A model generated the notes under the pieces. It was not told the origin of the DNA. It saw nothing but the letters and a program-made list of their open reading frames with translations, and made no database searches. A DNA stretch of 64,000 nt from Salvator merianae (Eukaryota > Chordata > Lepidosauria > Squamata > Teiidae), in contig QVOM02000001.1 in assembly GCA_003586115.2 (NCBI GenBank), positions 10,807,300 through 10,871,299 on the forward strand, written 5' to 3'. The translations under genes were made by a program, and so were the position numbers. Shown here in pieces: positions 12,771 through 27,655 of this stretch (position 1 is its first letter; every line of letters begins with the position of its first letter).

Positions 12771-12812
12771 AGGCGGACATCCAATCATGGACATGCTAGA
12801 AAAAGAGCCAAG
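12771..12812 (+). CDS. R3HDM2: R3HDM2 exon 2 (42-nt cassette-type exon, residues 56-69)
   Basis: This very short exon codes for RRTSNHGHARKRAK. It follows a T-rich tract and AAAGCAG and ends at AAG|gtaaga, a near-consensus donor. Both borders are phase 0, so skipping it keeps the frame. The basic cluster RKRAK could serve as part of a nuclear localisation signal (inference). The same 14-residue block is present in known vertebrate R3HDM2 protein, which supports the call despite the small size. Confidence 0.92.
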
Positions 12813-14635
12813 GTAAGAGACCATCTGTTTACTTTTGCCACGTGTTGCAGAAGGTTCTGAGACTGATCCGGTTTCTGTTATTTTCTCCAGTTAGTCTCAG
12901 TACATCTCTTTCCTGTTAGTATTTCCCGTTGTCTGTCTTCATTCCAATCCATCTTTCTGTCATTCTTTCCTCCTCCTCCCACTTTCTGGCTAAGTGTCTG
13001 GGAACTTCCTCGATTTCTAGGCATTATGGTTAAAAGTGGATGTCCTCTGAATAGTGCACATACCAAGCAACTGGAGGTGGGGAAATAAAGGCACCCTATT
13101 CCCCTGATTATCTCCAAAATATGTAACTCCATTCTACTTGGAAACTTTATGAGGCCTGGCCCACTTTTGGAAGGCTTGCAAGATCTTTTTATTAGGATTG
13201 TGCAGCTGCTGACTCAAATGGCTCATAAACCGTTCGAGCCAGCCACAGACTTCTTATGTGAAGGGAACTAAGTGCTTATGTCAGCCCACCTCTTACTCCT
13301 GGACGCTACTCATGGCCCTTTTCAGAAATGGGAGAGGGAGGTATTGCCGCATCAGGACCTAGTCCGTTTTTGGGCCTGCTGGGCTTTTCTTGACTTTTCC
13401 TGAGTCTTGTCAAGCCTATAAATAAAAGAAATGTTTTTCTCTCATAGACAGATCTGGCTGACCTAAACTTGTATCACACCACTGCTCCATATAAGCGGTC
13501 AGACATGGTTACCTCATGTGAGAGGTGTGTGACTGGCTTGAGTGGTTTGTGAACCTATTTCCTGTATCTGTTGATTTTATTTGTCCAGATCTGGTCTCAT
13601 TGTGATTGTAAACCTATTGTAGCTCTTTACGTGGAAATGAGGCTTCAAGTGACATATTGCCTGTGCCTTCTATGCAAATGACTTCCTATATGTAGAGAAG
13701 TAGAAAGATAAACTGTGTAATTCTTTCCTATAGAAAGTTTGATCTCTCTTTGGGAATATTATTTTGTATGGTACAGTTTTTAGTAACTTTTGAACTTTGA
13801 AATGGCAAAGCTTACATGCAGGCTTGCTAGTTAAGGAAGATCAGAGATTATTGTTCTGATGTGTATATGTTTTAGCTTCTTACACAGATTTTAGTTTCTT
13901 TAAAGCTACTGCTGTGAGCCCAAGTTTTTAAAATTAAACTGACAGAAAGAAGTAAGAATCTGAAATTAAATTAGCTCCTGTATGGATTTCTAATGGATAC
14001 CCTTAACATTTTACATTTAATCTGGACTAAAGTGCTTAGCTCTGGTCCTATATTTCAATGTGACTGTACTTGTTCAAATGAAATCCTTTGTATTGTTTCT
14101 CGTTCATGAGCATGCCTTTATTCCCACACACTCTCACGCATCAGACAGCAGCACTGAAAAACAGACTTAATTTAGACATTTTATTGAAATATTACTAGTA
14201 GATCACTCAAATTAACCTGGTTTATCAAGGAGACAGCTACTGTCAGCAGCTGAATGACTAGCTTTTCATTAAGACGGGAAGAAGTTTGTCATTAATTTTT
14301 GTCACTCATAGAGAAGTTTAACAACCAGAATGTTATCTAATGGATTTATTCCCTGAAGGGAAGCCTAGACAATACATTTGGACTTCAGGACCTCATTTTA
14401 ACAAAACTTGAATCCCTGACAGAAATATTAAGAGAGACAATTTCTGCTAATTCTTTGTCTACAGAACAATAAGTGGTTGGTAGTTTCCATTAGATTGCTT
14501 CCCCATGTGTTTTTCACTGGACAAAAAGAATTTGCATTTTAATTATTATAGAGCTAACCAAATCAGAAGCTCTAGATCAAAATGAACTCTAGTTGTTTGC
14601 TTCTACTTATTGAGGACTTTCCACCCACTTTTCAG
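12813..14635 (+). other. R3HDM2 intron 2
   Basis: About 1.8 kb. It holds a MITE-like element with imperfect inverted termini (about 13193-13557). The remainder shows nothing I can assign. Confidence 0.75.
13193..13557. mobile_element. MITE-like element, hAT-related
   Basis: The arms at about 13219-13264 and 13512-13557 are inverted relative to one another with only scattered, mostly transition, differences (for example GGCTCATAAACC against GGTTCACAAACC). The left flank begins AGGATTGTGCA, like the GGATGTGCAC edge of the element at 283-768. There is no coding capacity. The family link is inference. Confidence 0.55.
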
Positions 14636-14722
14636 TCAAACTCAAAGCTGAAGCTTGTCAGGAGCCTGGCTGTATGTGAAGAATCTTCTGGCTCTTTTGT
14701 GGATGGGCTGTTAGAGTCCCAG
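14636..14722 (+). CDS. R3HDM2: R3HDM2 exon 3 (residues 70-98)
   Basis: This exon codes for 29 residues starting SNSKLKLVRSLAVCEESS, a block strongly conserved in R3HDM1, R3HDM2 and ARPP21. The acceptor is CACTTTTCAG and the donor CAG|gtaagc. Both borders are phase 0 (87 nt), so it could be skipped in frame. The Ser/Lys-rich start joins the basic segment encoded by exon 2. Confidence 0.94.
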
Positions 14723-15603
14723 GTAAGCCTAATTGCAATTACATCATTTTTTCAGTATCGAGAAGAGAGCTTTCACTTTTTAATCTCCTGGTTTAGATGG
14801 GATGGGGTCTCAAAGCTTAAAAATGGTAGCTCAGCTGGAACTATACCTTAAAGATAGGAATGTACTGTTGATGGTATTTGGATAGCAAGCTCTGCTATTC
14901 TAATTACCTTCCTTGGCTAGCAGAATATTCTGTTAGAATATCTAGATATACTTTTCAAAATAAAAACTCGTTTTTAAATGGATAATGGTACCAAGAAACT
15001 TGAACCCTTGTGCCTTGTAATAGTTTTTGTACAAAATGATCCTACAGTGTGCCACAGTCAGATTACAGAATAGAATGAAGTGCCTTATTTGAGAGGGGCT
15101 TGTATATCCCAAATAGTGTACTTTATTTGAGCTAGTGAGTGATGATATGTGCTAGGTAGGAATGTAAAAATCTGATCCAGAGAAGATTGCTCACTTCTCA
15201 TTTTCCCTTTGGAGTATTTACTTCCTTATAAGTTGTCTCCAGCCAGATGTAATATAATAATGACTTGCTATGTTCTTGCTGGGAAATGCCACAAATTTGA
15301 GTAGAAGGAAAGCAGATGAACTCAAAGGTCCATCTTCTGTCCTCTGCAAATTAATGTACTTACTTAATTGAGCAATAAGTGGAGAACTGATGTATAATAT
15401 TAAAAACTTTAGCTGTAGATGGATAAGATGGATAAGCCATGCAGTGTATGAGGAGACAAATTACAGAGGATCACTAGACATTCTGACCCCAAATAAAAAA
15501 TCTTTCTCAGATCCAAGTAGGTGGTTGAACCATATTTCAAGTTTCTGTTGAGTGCAAAGCAATAGCTCTGAGACCTTCAAAGAATGGTTTTTCTTTTCAC
15601 TAG
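14723..15603 (+). other. R3HDM2 intron 3
   Basis: An 881-nt intron with no recognised repeat or gene. Confidence 0.75.
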
Positions 15604-15730
15604 GATATCATACAATTGCACATCAGTTGCCCCTCTGACAAAGAAGATGATAAGACTGCAAAAGATGGTTCTGAAAAGGAAGAAAAAGAGAAAAATAAGG
15701 AGAAGGCATCCAAAAAAATGTTGTCAAGGG
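15604..15730 (+). CDS. R3HDM2: R3HDM2 exon 4 (residues 99-140 plus split codon 141)
   Basis: The exon starts DIIQLHISCPSDKEDD and ends with a Lys/Glu-rich run and KKMLSR. The 127 nt leave phase 1, and the donor is GGG|gtaaga. The charged stretch resembles a disordered or helical linker just before the conserved block that leads into the R3H domain. Between the conserved ends the sequence differs from mammals, as expected for low-complexity charged sequence. Confidence 0.93.
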
Positions 15731-16443
15731 GTAAGATAATCTTAAACTCTGAAATTAAGCTTGTATTTGTGGGAAGAGATAAGTAGGACCTGCTGTGCTC
15801 TTTGTCAAAGATCTAGATGTCAACGTGGTTCTGGTTTGGTCAGCTTTAACGCACCGTGATCCAGGCACATTATGAGAAGTCATATCCACTTTTTGTAAAG
15901 CAGCAAATACATGATTTGCATACCTTTTTCCTCAGGCATCTAGTTGAATCCTCTTAGCTTAGATATTTCTCTAATATACTTTGTTTATCCTCTTAATCAG
16001 GTTTCTATATGCTTATCTGACTTTAACATTGATCTCGCATCAGAAGGAGCAAATCAACAATTCATTCACAATCATTCAGTACCATGAGTGTGTTTATAAT
16101 GCAAAAGATGGGTTACATTTCTTCAGGACTGGTTTTGGCACTATCTGTTAAGAGTAGACCAGTGCTCAAATAGCGTGCCTTAAATGGCAGTACTTTTGAC
16201 TAAACAGAGATGCCAAAAATTCTCCAAAGTATCCAACTTGGATTTAAGGAAAACATGCTATGTACCTTAAGACACATCAGAAAGAGCCATTAGACCTGGT
16301 TGTGCTGAATATAAGGTTATGTGCATATTACATGGTATGGATCAAATATGTGAAACACTCAACTATTAAGTGGATATTGAGTTGATTATGCCGTTTCTGA
16401 TTTGCAGTGCGAAACTGTATTTGCTGCTTTCATGATTTTGTTA

Positions 16444-16543
16444 TTCATGATTTTCATCTGAAGCTAACTTACTACAGTTAGCTTCTGAGTGGTAAAAACA
16501 GGAAATAAAATGTAGTAAGTTAGCTTCAGATGATAGACATGAA
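16444..16543. repeat. 33-bp inverted repeat
   Basis: The arms 16444-16476 and 16511-16543 are reverse complements with three mismatches, around a 34-nt spacer. The shared core is TGTAGTAAGTTAGCTTCAGA, and a partial third copy of GTTAGCTTC sits in the spacer. Confidence 0.85.
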
Positions 16544-17885
16544 TGCCTTATGACAGTGTACTGCATGAGCAGAGATTTTTTTCAAATGACTTGAGTTTTT
16601 CATTTTCCCCCCCAATTGTTGTAATGGCCTGCAATACACCACATCGTTTAGATTCTCGGGTGGTCTGTCACCAGAGTACTATTTGTCCCACTCCTTCTTT
16701 TTCTCACATGCTCAATGAATGGAAGAGAGATTGTCCCTCAGTGGTAGAAGGCCTTGGAATCAGCCTCTGCCATCACCTGCTGTAAAGATAAAGTAGCAGA
16801 CTTTTGCCCAGTCCAAATAGATAAAACTAGGCTAAATTTACAAATGTGCTGCTAGGTCCCGGCATACATTTCACTGTGTCCGTGTTTGTTCACTTCATTA
16901 GTACCAATCTTCATTTTATATATGCTGATTTTCATATAACTTTGTTTCAGTTCCGTTCTGCTATGGTATCTTTTTGTCTTCAATTGTCTTGTTGATCTAC
17001 TGATTTATTATTTAGAACATTTAAAAAAAAATAATATCCTTCCTATCCAAGGATCCCAAGGCAATAGCGAAAAGCAGGGCAAAACAAGCTTGCATCTCTT
17101 GGAAATCTCTTAATAATGTATCTGGGCAGTCTGGGGGAGCAGTATTTTTCTAGCAGCAACTGTTGAAAGGTAATAATAATATCACTTTTAAGAGAATTGT
17201 AAAGGACGGCCTGGCACGCTGTAGCAAGAGAGGGACACATTGTCCATTCTCTGCCTCAAGCAGAATAACCTCTAGCAGAGAGGAACTGGGCCTGACCATT
17301 TGCTCTTAAAAAGATGGCTGCTCCAGAAATAGACATGGTTGCCACACCTGCTGCTTAAGAAGAGGGGATGGCACACAGACTCTTCTTGCTGCTGCTAAGT
17401 TGCACAGATAAGCTTGCCTGCCACATCCACTCCCTTTTCTTTCAAGGGCACTATCTGCTTCTGATAATCCGCTGTTAAACTGTATTGCACAACCCTCTTA
17501 GGCAGTATCCAAAATATCCCAGCACTGGTGGCTCCTTTTTTTTTTTTTTTACTAAAATGCTCTTAGCATGCTCTAAGAATGTGAAGCAGTATTACAGCAA
17601 CCCTGTAGTTGGCTTCTTAGCAGCACTTTGCTCTAAGCAGCTAATTGTTCCATGCACTCTTCACCTCCTTGTAAGGGGTATGAGAAAATTATACAGCTTG
17701 CTCCCGTGTTTTCAAGCCATCATTAAGTTGGCTGTGTGTATGGCTTAGTTTATCTCTCTTATCTTGATACAAGGGTTAATAGCCACTAAGGCTAGGAAAA
17801 GAGGAGCTAGCAAGCATTTTTGTGCAATGCAAGTGGCATAGAAGACCAGCTGTACTGCAGGAAAACTAGAGCAGGAGATGAGCTA

Positions 17886-18010
17886 ACATATGAAACTGCC
17901 TTATACTGAGGTGACTAGTTTGTCAAGTCCAACAGTTTTGTTTTGTTTTCTAATTAGCAGTGGGCTTTCAGTGTTTAAGACAGGAGGTCTTTCCCCATTC
18001 TAGTGGTCTC
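17886..18010 (-). mobile_element. tRNA-derived SINE-like fragment
   Basis: It contains ATATGAAACTGCCTTATACT GAGG, then CAGGAGGTCTTTCCCC-like text, resembling the reverse side of a common squamate tRNA-derived repeat that carries an elongated body. The tRNA-like head is not clearly preserved. Confidence 0.4.
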
Positions 18011-19065
18011 TTAGAATTTGATAGTAGTTAATGCTGTACCCGGTTTACCAGGGAGTTGGCCTAAGATAACTCTGAACTCTTTGCAACCTGTGTTGTATTT
18101 CCATGTCAGTGGAATGAGTCAGAGAATGTGGAGTCAAGGGCTTCTGACAAGATCAGGGTTTGCCATCTCCTTCTGGGGTAAACAGCCCTGTACATTTAAC
18201 AGTGGTGAACTGAATTCTTTTTAAAGCTTCAAGCCCAGTTAGCAGTGAGTTGCCTTAAGCAGTATGTGAACTTGCATTGCTGAGGTTATTATTAGGATTG
18301 AGGTCTGCTTAGCCTCATCAAGATGGTATTGTTTGTCTTCTAAGCATGAATGAATAGGTCCCAGTTTATATTACTTTTGCATGAATTTATTCTTAATTCT
18401 TCTTAATGTTCCAAGTTCATATAATTCCGCAGTTTTTAAGCTATGCAAAGCATACACTAAATATATATTTAAGTATTTCTGAGTAAGGGTTACCCTGGAA
18501 ACACATATTCATAAATATATTTTGAATCACTAATTGTGATTGAACTTTTGGAAATTACAGAAATCCTGTTTTGTATCTCTGTTTGGGAGCAGTGAATCAG
18601 GTGCATTTATAGTGGGATTTACCAAGTTAGAATTTCTTAAGCCTGCTGAATGCCTTTATTGTTCATGTAGGCAAAGGTTAAACTGTAATGATGATAATCC
18701 ATGAATAATAATCCAGAAATAACAATCAATTCTCACTTCAGCTGATCAAACAAAGTCCTTAATTAGTTCCCTTTTTTCCTTCTGGTCTGTATACAGTTCC
18801 ACAAAGCAATAATTGTAAATGTATTTAACAATCCATTCTTCCAGGGCTTGTGGAAAGCTGAGAAGACCCGTTGGTTAATTTACAGATGCCTGTTAAGAGA
18901 ATTGGTGTCAAAAGAGGAATGCAACCCACACTCAAGGCCCAGGATAGCAATCTTGCCCACAAATGCAGCCTGTTGTTTCTTTACAGTGCTGCATTTATAT
19001 GTGCAAATGTAGATTACAATAATCATAATCATGGCTAAGGCAGTAATGAATTTCTATTTTCTGTA

Positions 19066-19217
19066 TACAAGGGGGTCTGCATAGCAAGGGGATCTACTGT
19101 AGGCTTAGTCTATAAAAGCTCATGCTACCAGTTTCTTTTTCTTCATTAGTCTCTAAGGTGCTATTAGACCCCCTTGCTATACTGATCCAGACCTAACACG
19201 GCTACATCTTTGAATTC
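19066..19217 (-). mobile_element. Dispersed repeat with AAAGCTCATGCTACCA core
   Basis: The segment TGTAGGCTTAGTCTATAAAA GCTCATGCTACCA, followed by a TTAGTCTCTAAGGTG-type block and CTAACACGGCTAC, is shared in inverted orientation with 62536-62655. Such sequence is widespread in amniotes. I cannot decide the class; a Penelope-like element is one possibility. A short internal inversion (ATAGCAAGGGG against CCCCTTGCTAT) is also visible. Confidence 0.6.
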
Positions 19218-19329
19218 TATTTTCTGTAGTTATACATATTTTACATAATTCAGTTAGGTCATAATGGGCTAGCGAAATATCTGTTAAACCAGTTCAATGT
19301 AAAAAATTTTGGTGATAATTTATTAGTAT

Positions 19330-19500
19330 CCCAAATCCTTTAGTTTTCTAGTAAAGGTTGCCATGTTTTGAGACCACTTTTGATTCTGTCCGGACCTTGC
19401 ACATTATATTTAAGAGCAGCATTTAATCCATTGGTGGCTGTTTTCCACAACCTTTGGTACCATTCTTGCTTATTCAGTTGTACATGATCTTTCCAGTGCT
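19330..19500 (-). mobile_element. L1-type LINE ORF2 C-terminal remnant
   Basis: The minus strand reads HWKDHVQLNKQEWYQRLWKT, then ATNGLNAALK, and ends with LKTWQPLLEN. The W..LW..A spacing and the terminal W-x-P-L/F block are those of vertebrate L1 ORF2 C-termini. It lies directly upstream of exon 5. Confidence 0.5.
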
Positions 19501-19512
19501 GGGCAGTATTGA

Positions 19513-21975
<2,463 letters not shown>

Positions 21976-22035
21976 GGATAGAATGATGCTGCTAAAATTA
22001 GAACAGGAGATCCTGGAATTTATTAATGATAATAA
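21976..22035 (+). CDS. R3HDM2: R3HDM2 exon 6 (residues 168-186, R3H domain start)
   Basis: This 60-nt exon codes for DRMMLLKLEQEILEFINDN, the first helix of the R3H domain. The acceptor is preceded by a long T/C tract ending CTCAAACAG, and the donor is TAA|gtaagt. Both borders are phase 2, so skipping would keep the frame but remove part of the R3H fold. Confidence 0.95.
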
Positions 22036-22359
22036 GTAAGTAATGTACTGGTGCTGACTGTAAATAAGAGTGGCTATGTATATGCTTCCCAGTTGTTTTC
22101 AGTTTCTAACCAGGCAACACATAGAGTGTCTGTTTAGGTCTTTTTCTGAAATGGATACAACTCTCCAGGGACTTGGGAAAAAACATGCAATATGGAGGAT
22201 GTATCGCTCTTCCCCAATAATTTTTTGTTTTTAAAGTTAGTGTTCAGGATGATGTCATGTTAAATTTCCTGGCTTTTTACTTCATTGTTTACCACTTGTG
22301 GGAGTGAAAAAAGTACATTGCATTGTGAGATGTGGTAAGAGTTGTTTGATAGTATTGGA

Positions 22360-22870
22360 GGAAATGTCAAGCTGCATCTAGGAAAATTATAGATCAGGGC
22401 ATGCATTCAAAGAATGCATAAGACCATCAGGAAGGCAAATTATGAAAATAAGGATTATATCTTCCCCGGAATTATGTATTTGGCAGAGTTTTAGAGGACT
22501 AAGTATTACGGAAAATCAAGAGTATATGTTGAGCCAATTATTATATGTGGCGTTGGCAATGATAGTATATGGATGGAGGGATAAATTGAAGTAGTCATTG
22601 GAAATGTGTTTTCATTATGTATTTGACCAATATACATTTGACCTTTCCAGATAATACTGCCTTAAATATACGGGAATAGAGTGTTCAATTAAAGTCAAAG
22701 ATGATTGGAAAGATCTTTTGGAATATATAAACAGACAAGAAGCACCAAATTCATTGAGGACTGAAGTATTAAATATCAATAAATGATTGTCCATTTAAAT
22801 TGAAAATATGTTTTCAGCTGTCCAGGGTTAAGATGGGGAACGGGAGGGGGTGGATAAAAATATTAAATAA
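22360..22870 (+). mobile_element. L1-type LINE 3' end
   Basis: A degenerate L1 ORF2 C-terminus can be followed, ending with KVKDDWKDLLEYINRQEAP. After it come a short 3'UTR with GGGAGGGGGTGG and an AT-rich tail, which merges into the CA/TA microsatellite. Confidence 0.5.
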
Positions 22871-22887
22871 ATATATACACACACACG

Positions 22888-22918
<31 letters not shown>
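22871..22918. repeat. (CA)n/(TA)n microsatellite
   Basis: An alternating AC run of about 36 nt with TA repeats on both sides. Confidence 0.95.
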
Positions 22919-23689
22919 TTAAAAAGAGCATTCAGGAAGACAAGAATCATGAAATGTTAAGGGGTACATGTCTCTGTGGCTCTGCACATTCTGTTCTTGA
23001 TTTTCCTGCGCTGAATGGGAAAATCTGAAAGGAGCTTCTATGTGTTCTCAGCAATGGAATAGATGTGGATGTTAGGAGGGGTCCAGTGTGTGCCCTTCCT
23101 ACATATTCCATGCCCTTTTGTTGTCTTTGAACAGGGCTCATATATATGTTCTGTATCATCTGGTTGTCCCCTTGGTTGGAAGTGTCTCTTAAGATTCCCT
23201 AAATGAGAATTCCAGAAACTGAGTTTTCATATATAGTTGAAGCTTGCTTTCTGGCTCTTTCTGGATAAAGATACGCATCTGTTACAAGTAGATAGTCTGT
23301 GAGTCATGCCTCCCTACCCATAACAGGCTTGTTCACGCTTTAGTGGGGAAGGAATGTGAGCTTGCTGGGGGGGTGGGGGAAGGTGGTTCACATTTTCCTT
23401 TTTCACAAGGTTCCTGGTTTAGCTTTGTGTAGATATTCTGTACAGAAAGCTCAGGGCAACTATGTGCAGTGAGAAAAAGATCCATCACCTCACTTCACTT
23501 TTGCTTGCGTATATTTATTTTCATGACTATTGTAGAATATCTGTGCATACAGAAGAACCTATGACTGATCCCTAGCATTGTCAACAGAGATGATCCTGGG
23601 AAGATGGTACAGGGGTAGTCCTTTGCCTGAAAACCTGGAGAGCAGAAGTGTCCCAGAGAAATATGGGGGTTGAACAGTAACTTGCTTCA

Positions 23690-23719
23690 TTCATTCATTA
23701 ATTCGTTCATTCATTCAAG
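23690..23719. repeat. (ATTC)n microsatellite
   Basis: Imperfect ATTC tetramers; a likely LINE 3'-end tail, since it abuts the L2-like fragment at 23735. Confidence 0.85.
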
Positions 23720-23734
23720 TATTTACATCCCACC

Positions 23735-24220
23735 CTTCATCTGAAGGTTCCAGGAAGGGTCACAACATTCAGATAAAACAATAAGAATAAGACTTACCTA
23801 AAATATAATAGTCCCTCATTGACCCGACAACATTCATAGGAAGTTAAACATCAAAGGCCTGGGTGAAGACGAATGTTTTAACCAAAAACCAAAAGCCATG
23901 TATCATTGGTGCCTGGCGCATCTCCACTGGAAGGCTTTACCAAAGCCTGGCGGCTACCATAGAAAAGACCGTCTTGCATGCCACCACCCTTGCATCTCTG
24001 AAGGTAGCAGAACTACAAGAAGGCCTTCCTTTGTGATCTTAATTCATGGGTAGGTCTGTTTGGGAGAAGGTGGTCCTTCAGATATTTAGGGCCCAAACTG
24101 TTTAGAATTTTATATATTAACATCTACACCTTGAATCAGACTCGGTATCAAACACATCACAATGTAGATCTTTCAAGACCAGTGTGATGTGCATTCAGCT
24201 AGAAACTCCCACCAGCAGAT
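23735..24220 (-). mobile_element. L2-like LINE 3' fragment
   Basis: In reverse orientation this reads as the 3' region of an L2-like LINE: AAGGCCTGGGTGAAGAC, GGTGCCTGGCGCATCTCC, CACCACCCTTGCATCTCTG, AGATATTTAGGGCCCAAACT and CACCTTGAATCAG. These blocks are typical of the reptile element and occur in the same order. Confidence 0.75.
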
Positions 24221-24595
24221 AGAGGGAAAGTTTGCCATTACCTTCATCCAGGAGATACCAAAAATTGAATCAGTGTCCCTTTGTTTTTGAGGAACTTGTT
24301 GTGGCCACTCCCAGAGTAGAATATACCATGCTCTGATCAAAGGCAAAGGTCCTGGCACATGTTTTATAACCCCAAAAATAAAATTAAGGAAAATGTACTA
24401 AGAATGTAGAACTCTCTAATAAGAACTATTCTGTATATCTTCATAAGCAAAATCATATTCAATATACAGAATTCTAACCCATTTTTACATTTTAATATGT
24501 CTTCAGCATAGCATAATATAATACCAAAATAAACAAACATGAGAAATCTGTAAAATGTAAAAATACTGACAAGTCCTCACTCTTAGTAGGCTAAC

Positions 24596-24935
24596 TAAGC
24601 TTGCGCAAACTGAAGTTTGATGTTATTGAACCACCCAAAGAGGACAGGGACTGTTAGGTGCTTCACCTTGCATGCCTGACCTTCTTCCACAAGAAAGAGA
24701 AGGTAAAGAGCAGATGAGGGGCAGCTGAGCACACAGGAAATTAAACAGCGAACACAACTAATCCCTACCACACTCTTTCCAGCGCTGCTTCCTGCTTCCC
24801 AACTGAACATGCATCTGTGGATGGGTAAGGCTGTGTTGGGCTCACAAGGGATGTTATTGTGCAGATGCAGGACTGGGCGGATGCCTGGGAAATCCTCGGA
24901 AAAGTGGGACCAAACTTCAGTTTGGCACAAGCTTA
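24596..24935. mobile_element. MITE-like element with 25-bp TIRs
   Basis: The left terminus (24596-24619) and the reverse complement of the right terminus (24911-24935) match as TAAGCTTG[C/T]GC...AAACTGAAGTTTG, with one mismatch and one gap. Each terminus contains a near-palindrome (AAACTGAAGTTTG or CAAACTTCAGTTTG). The 340-bp body has no coding capacity that I recognise. Target-site duplications are unclear. Confidence 0.65.
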
Positions 24936-26374
24936 ATATTATTGCTCCCCTAGCTTTGCATAGGATACAACCTGGTGCTTACAGAAATTTTCAGGAACCA
25001 CTAATTTAGATTTTGGTAAGCGCCTGCTTTTGTAAACCTACAATGAGGTCAATCAAATTGTCCTACTACAATTTAAACATGAATATATTTTTCTCCTAGG
25101 GTGATTAATATAACCCACAGCTTTCATTTGAGTCCTGTCCTCTCATTAGTCTTAAAGTGGATGATTTGTATGGCCATGAAATTTGTCATGTGGCCTCTCA
25201 GTATGCAGGGAATTGTATCTATAGCAACTGCAAGAGGGCATAATGGAGGTAGAAGTGTTTGGCATTTTAAATCTATACTGAGGTGGTTCTGGGACTCGCA
25301 AATTGCAGTCAGAGTGTTCTGGACTGGAAAACTTTGCTTGCTAAATTAAACAGTGAGAATCTGTATGCTAGAAGAAGTTATATCACCAGCTATTGCCAAT
25401 ATGGTAATAACAAAGCAAAATTTTCAAATAGCACCAGCCAACAGAAAGACTCTCTATGCCTCAGTCACTCAAATTATGTGTCTGATGAAAAATGCTCAGG
25501 AGAATCTGAGTTGATTTTTGCATGAAAATATTGTGAACTTCATTAGAATACTAACTCCAAATTCCTGGCCGAGTATGTGATCTGGAACTTCTGATCCTGA
25601 GTTCATGGCATATATCTACCTAGTTGAGGCACTGTTAGGCTTTAGCTAAAGAACCTTGCAGTTCTAGTAACTATAGCAGCAGCATAAGTAACAACCACGT
25701 AGATTCTGTAAGGCTAAACTCTATCCATACCATATGTAGCTCTTCAGTTGGCATAAAAATGATATTGAAATGCCTAGCAGCAGTCAAGCAGAATTGGCAG
25801 GCTGGGTAATTGGTGAGGTTGAGGTTCTAGTCTATGAGAATCACTTTAAAGAAAGGTGATTAAAAAAACATTCAGACTTGAGTATTAAACCTTCACCCTG
25901 GGCTCAAAAATAATAAAGGAATTATCCTGCTCTAGTTTTGGTTTCATAATTTCAAGCATTCCAGCAAAGAACTTTTCCAGGACTTATAGAGCTTCCCTTT
26001 CACACAGGCCCCATTGCAGTGGAATCTACAGTCTCACTTTACATTTAGGTATGACCTTTATTATTATTATTATGTTAAGCACCATGAGAGTCTATAGCCT
26101 CTATTCTTCCCTGCCTGCTCAAGACTTGTTTTCATTTCAGATGAATTAAGACTCCAGGTCTTATGTACTGGTTTTTTTTAAAAAATTGCTTGCTATAAAT
26201 TTAACGCCCCTGAAGAACCAAAACAAGTTGTACATTTTCCATGCCTTTTTATTGTTTGCCGATGTCTTACTTAAGCCATAATTTATCCCACTTCAGCAAA
26301 TACTCAAATGCAAGATGGTCTGCAACTTAGATTCTTGGGTAACTTAATCTGTAATATCATGGCTGTGATTTTGA

Positions 26375-26599
<225 letters not shown>

Positions 26600-27655
26600 T
26601 AAGGCAAGAATGGGTTTTATCCAATAAGGGTGGGGGCAAAGACTAATTGTAGTGATGATGATATGGTGGTAGAGATAATATTAAAAGTTACAGAGCTTTT
26701 TAGTATTCATAGCTTTTCATATGTGTATTATTTTGGTAATCTTTCCAATGCCATTCTATTTTATTGGAGCCTTTCCTTGTTGTTTTATTCCTGGTACTTT
26801 GCTCTCTAGAGAAATTATGTGCTGCAGAAAAGATTTTGTTCACTGTCCTGTCCTTAAGTCCATCTACTTTTTTTCTCTATTGGGGAGTTAACTAGCAGTG
26901 AAAGGAGACTTCAGCAATTAATACTTAGTGGATGTGTTTTTGTATCTGCTAGTAAAAACCTCATCAGACTCTTATGGGCGACTTCACCTGCCCCCTTCCT
27001 TCCTCTGCCTGTGAGGAAAGGACAAGCTTGGCTTTCCATTGGATGTGTAACCAGGCAATCATTGGTGACCATAATTTTGTCTCACATAGACTTTGCTTAG
27101 AAAGGGGCTGATCTCTTTTGGTTCCCCCTCACTGGAGAGTAATTTTCTTCATTTCCAGGTTCTCAGACTAAATTTGCCATCAGGTTTCCTAGGTGAAGCC
27201 CTTCCACACAGCACTGGGAACATTCCTCTGTTGCTTTCCTTTTCCAGGAAGAGCACTGTAGTAGAGAACATGATCTAGAACATGATCTCTAGCTGTGATT
27301 TGAATCTAAGACAAAGAAGAATTTGGGAGCTTCTGATGTTGACTACTTTTCTGGGACTTCAGAACTTGTTTCTGACTTGTGCCCTGCAGATTTCAGAAGA
27401 AACTTAGATCAAGATTGACGGTCACCTAAGCAAAGTATGGGCCTGGTCCAGCCCCAGTAGTTTTGCTCATGTCACGAGGAGAAGAGAAAAAAAAGATAAT
27501 TTGGGTGAATAGAAATTGCATTGATCATCTAAGAAACAGCCTGACATAGATCTGGAGTCTACCAGTGTTTGTAGACTTAATATCTTATCCATTCTCCTAA
27601 GGCTTCTTTCGGGAGGAATGCAACAATGGGTTGCATCTCTGCCCAACCCTTACTC

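Noticed and set aside
16725..16790. tRNA-like CCTCAGTGGTAGAAGGCC stretch
   Set aside because: It has a partial A-box-like piece only, no acceptable cloverleaf and no clear B box.
24595..24930. 111-codon antisense frame
   Set aside because: It spans the MITE-like element from TIR to TIR; no protein similarity, so taken as chance within a repeat.
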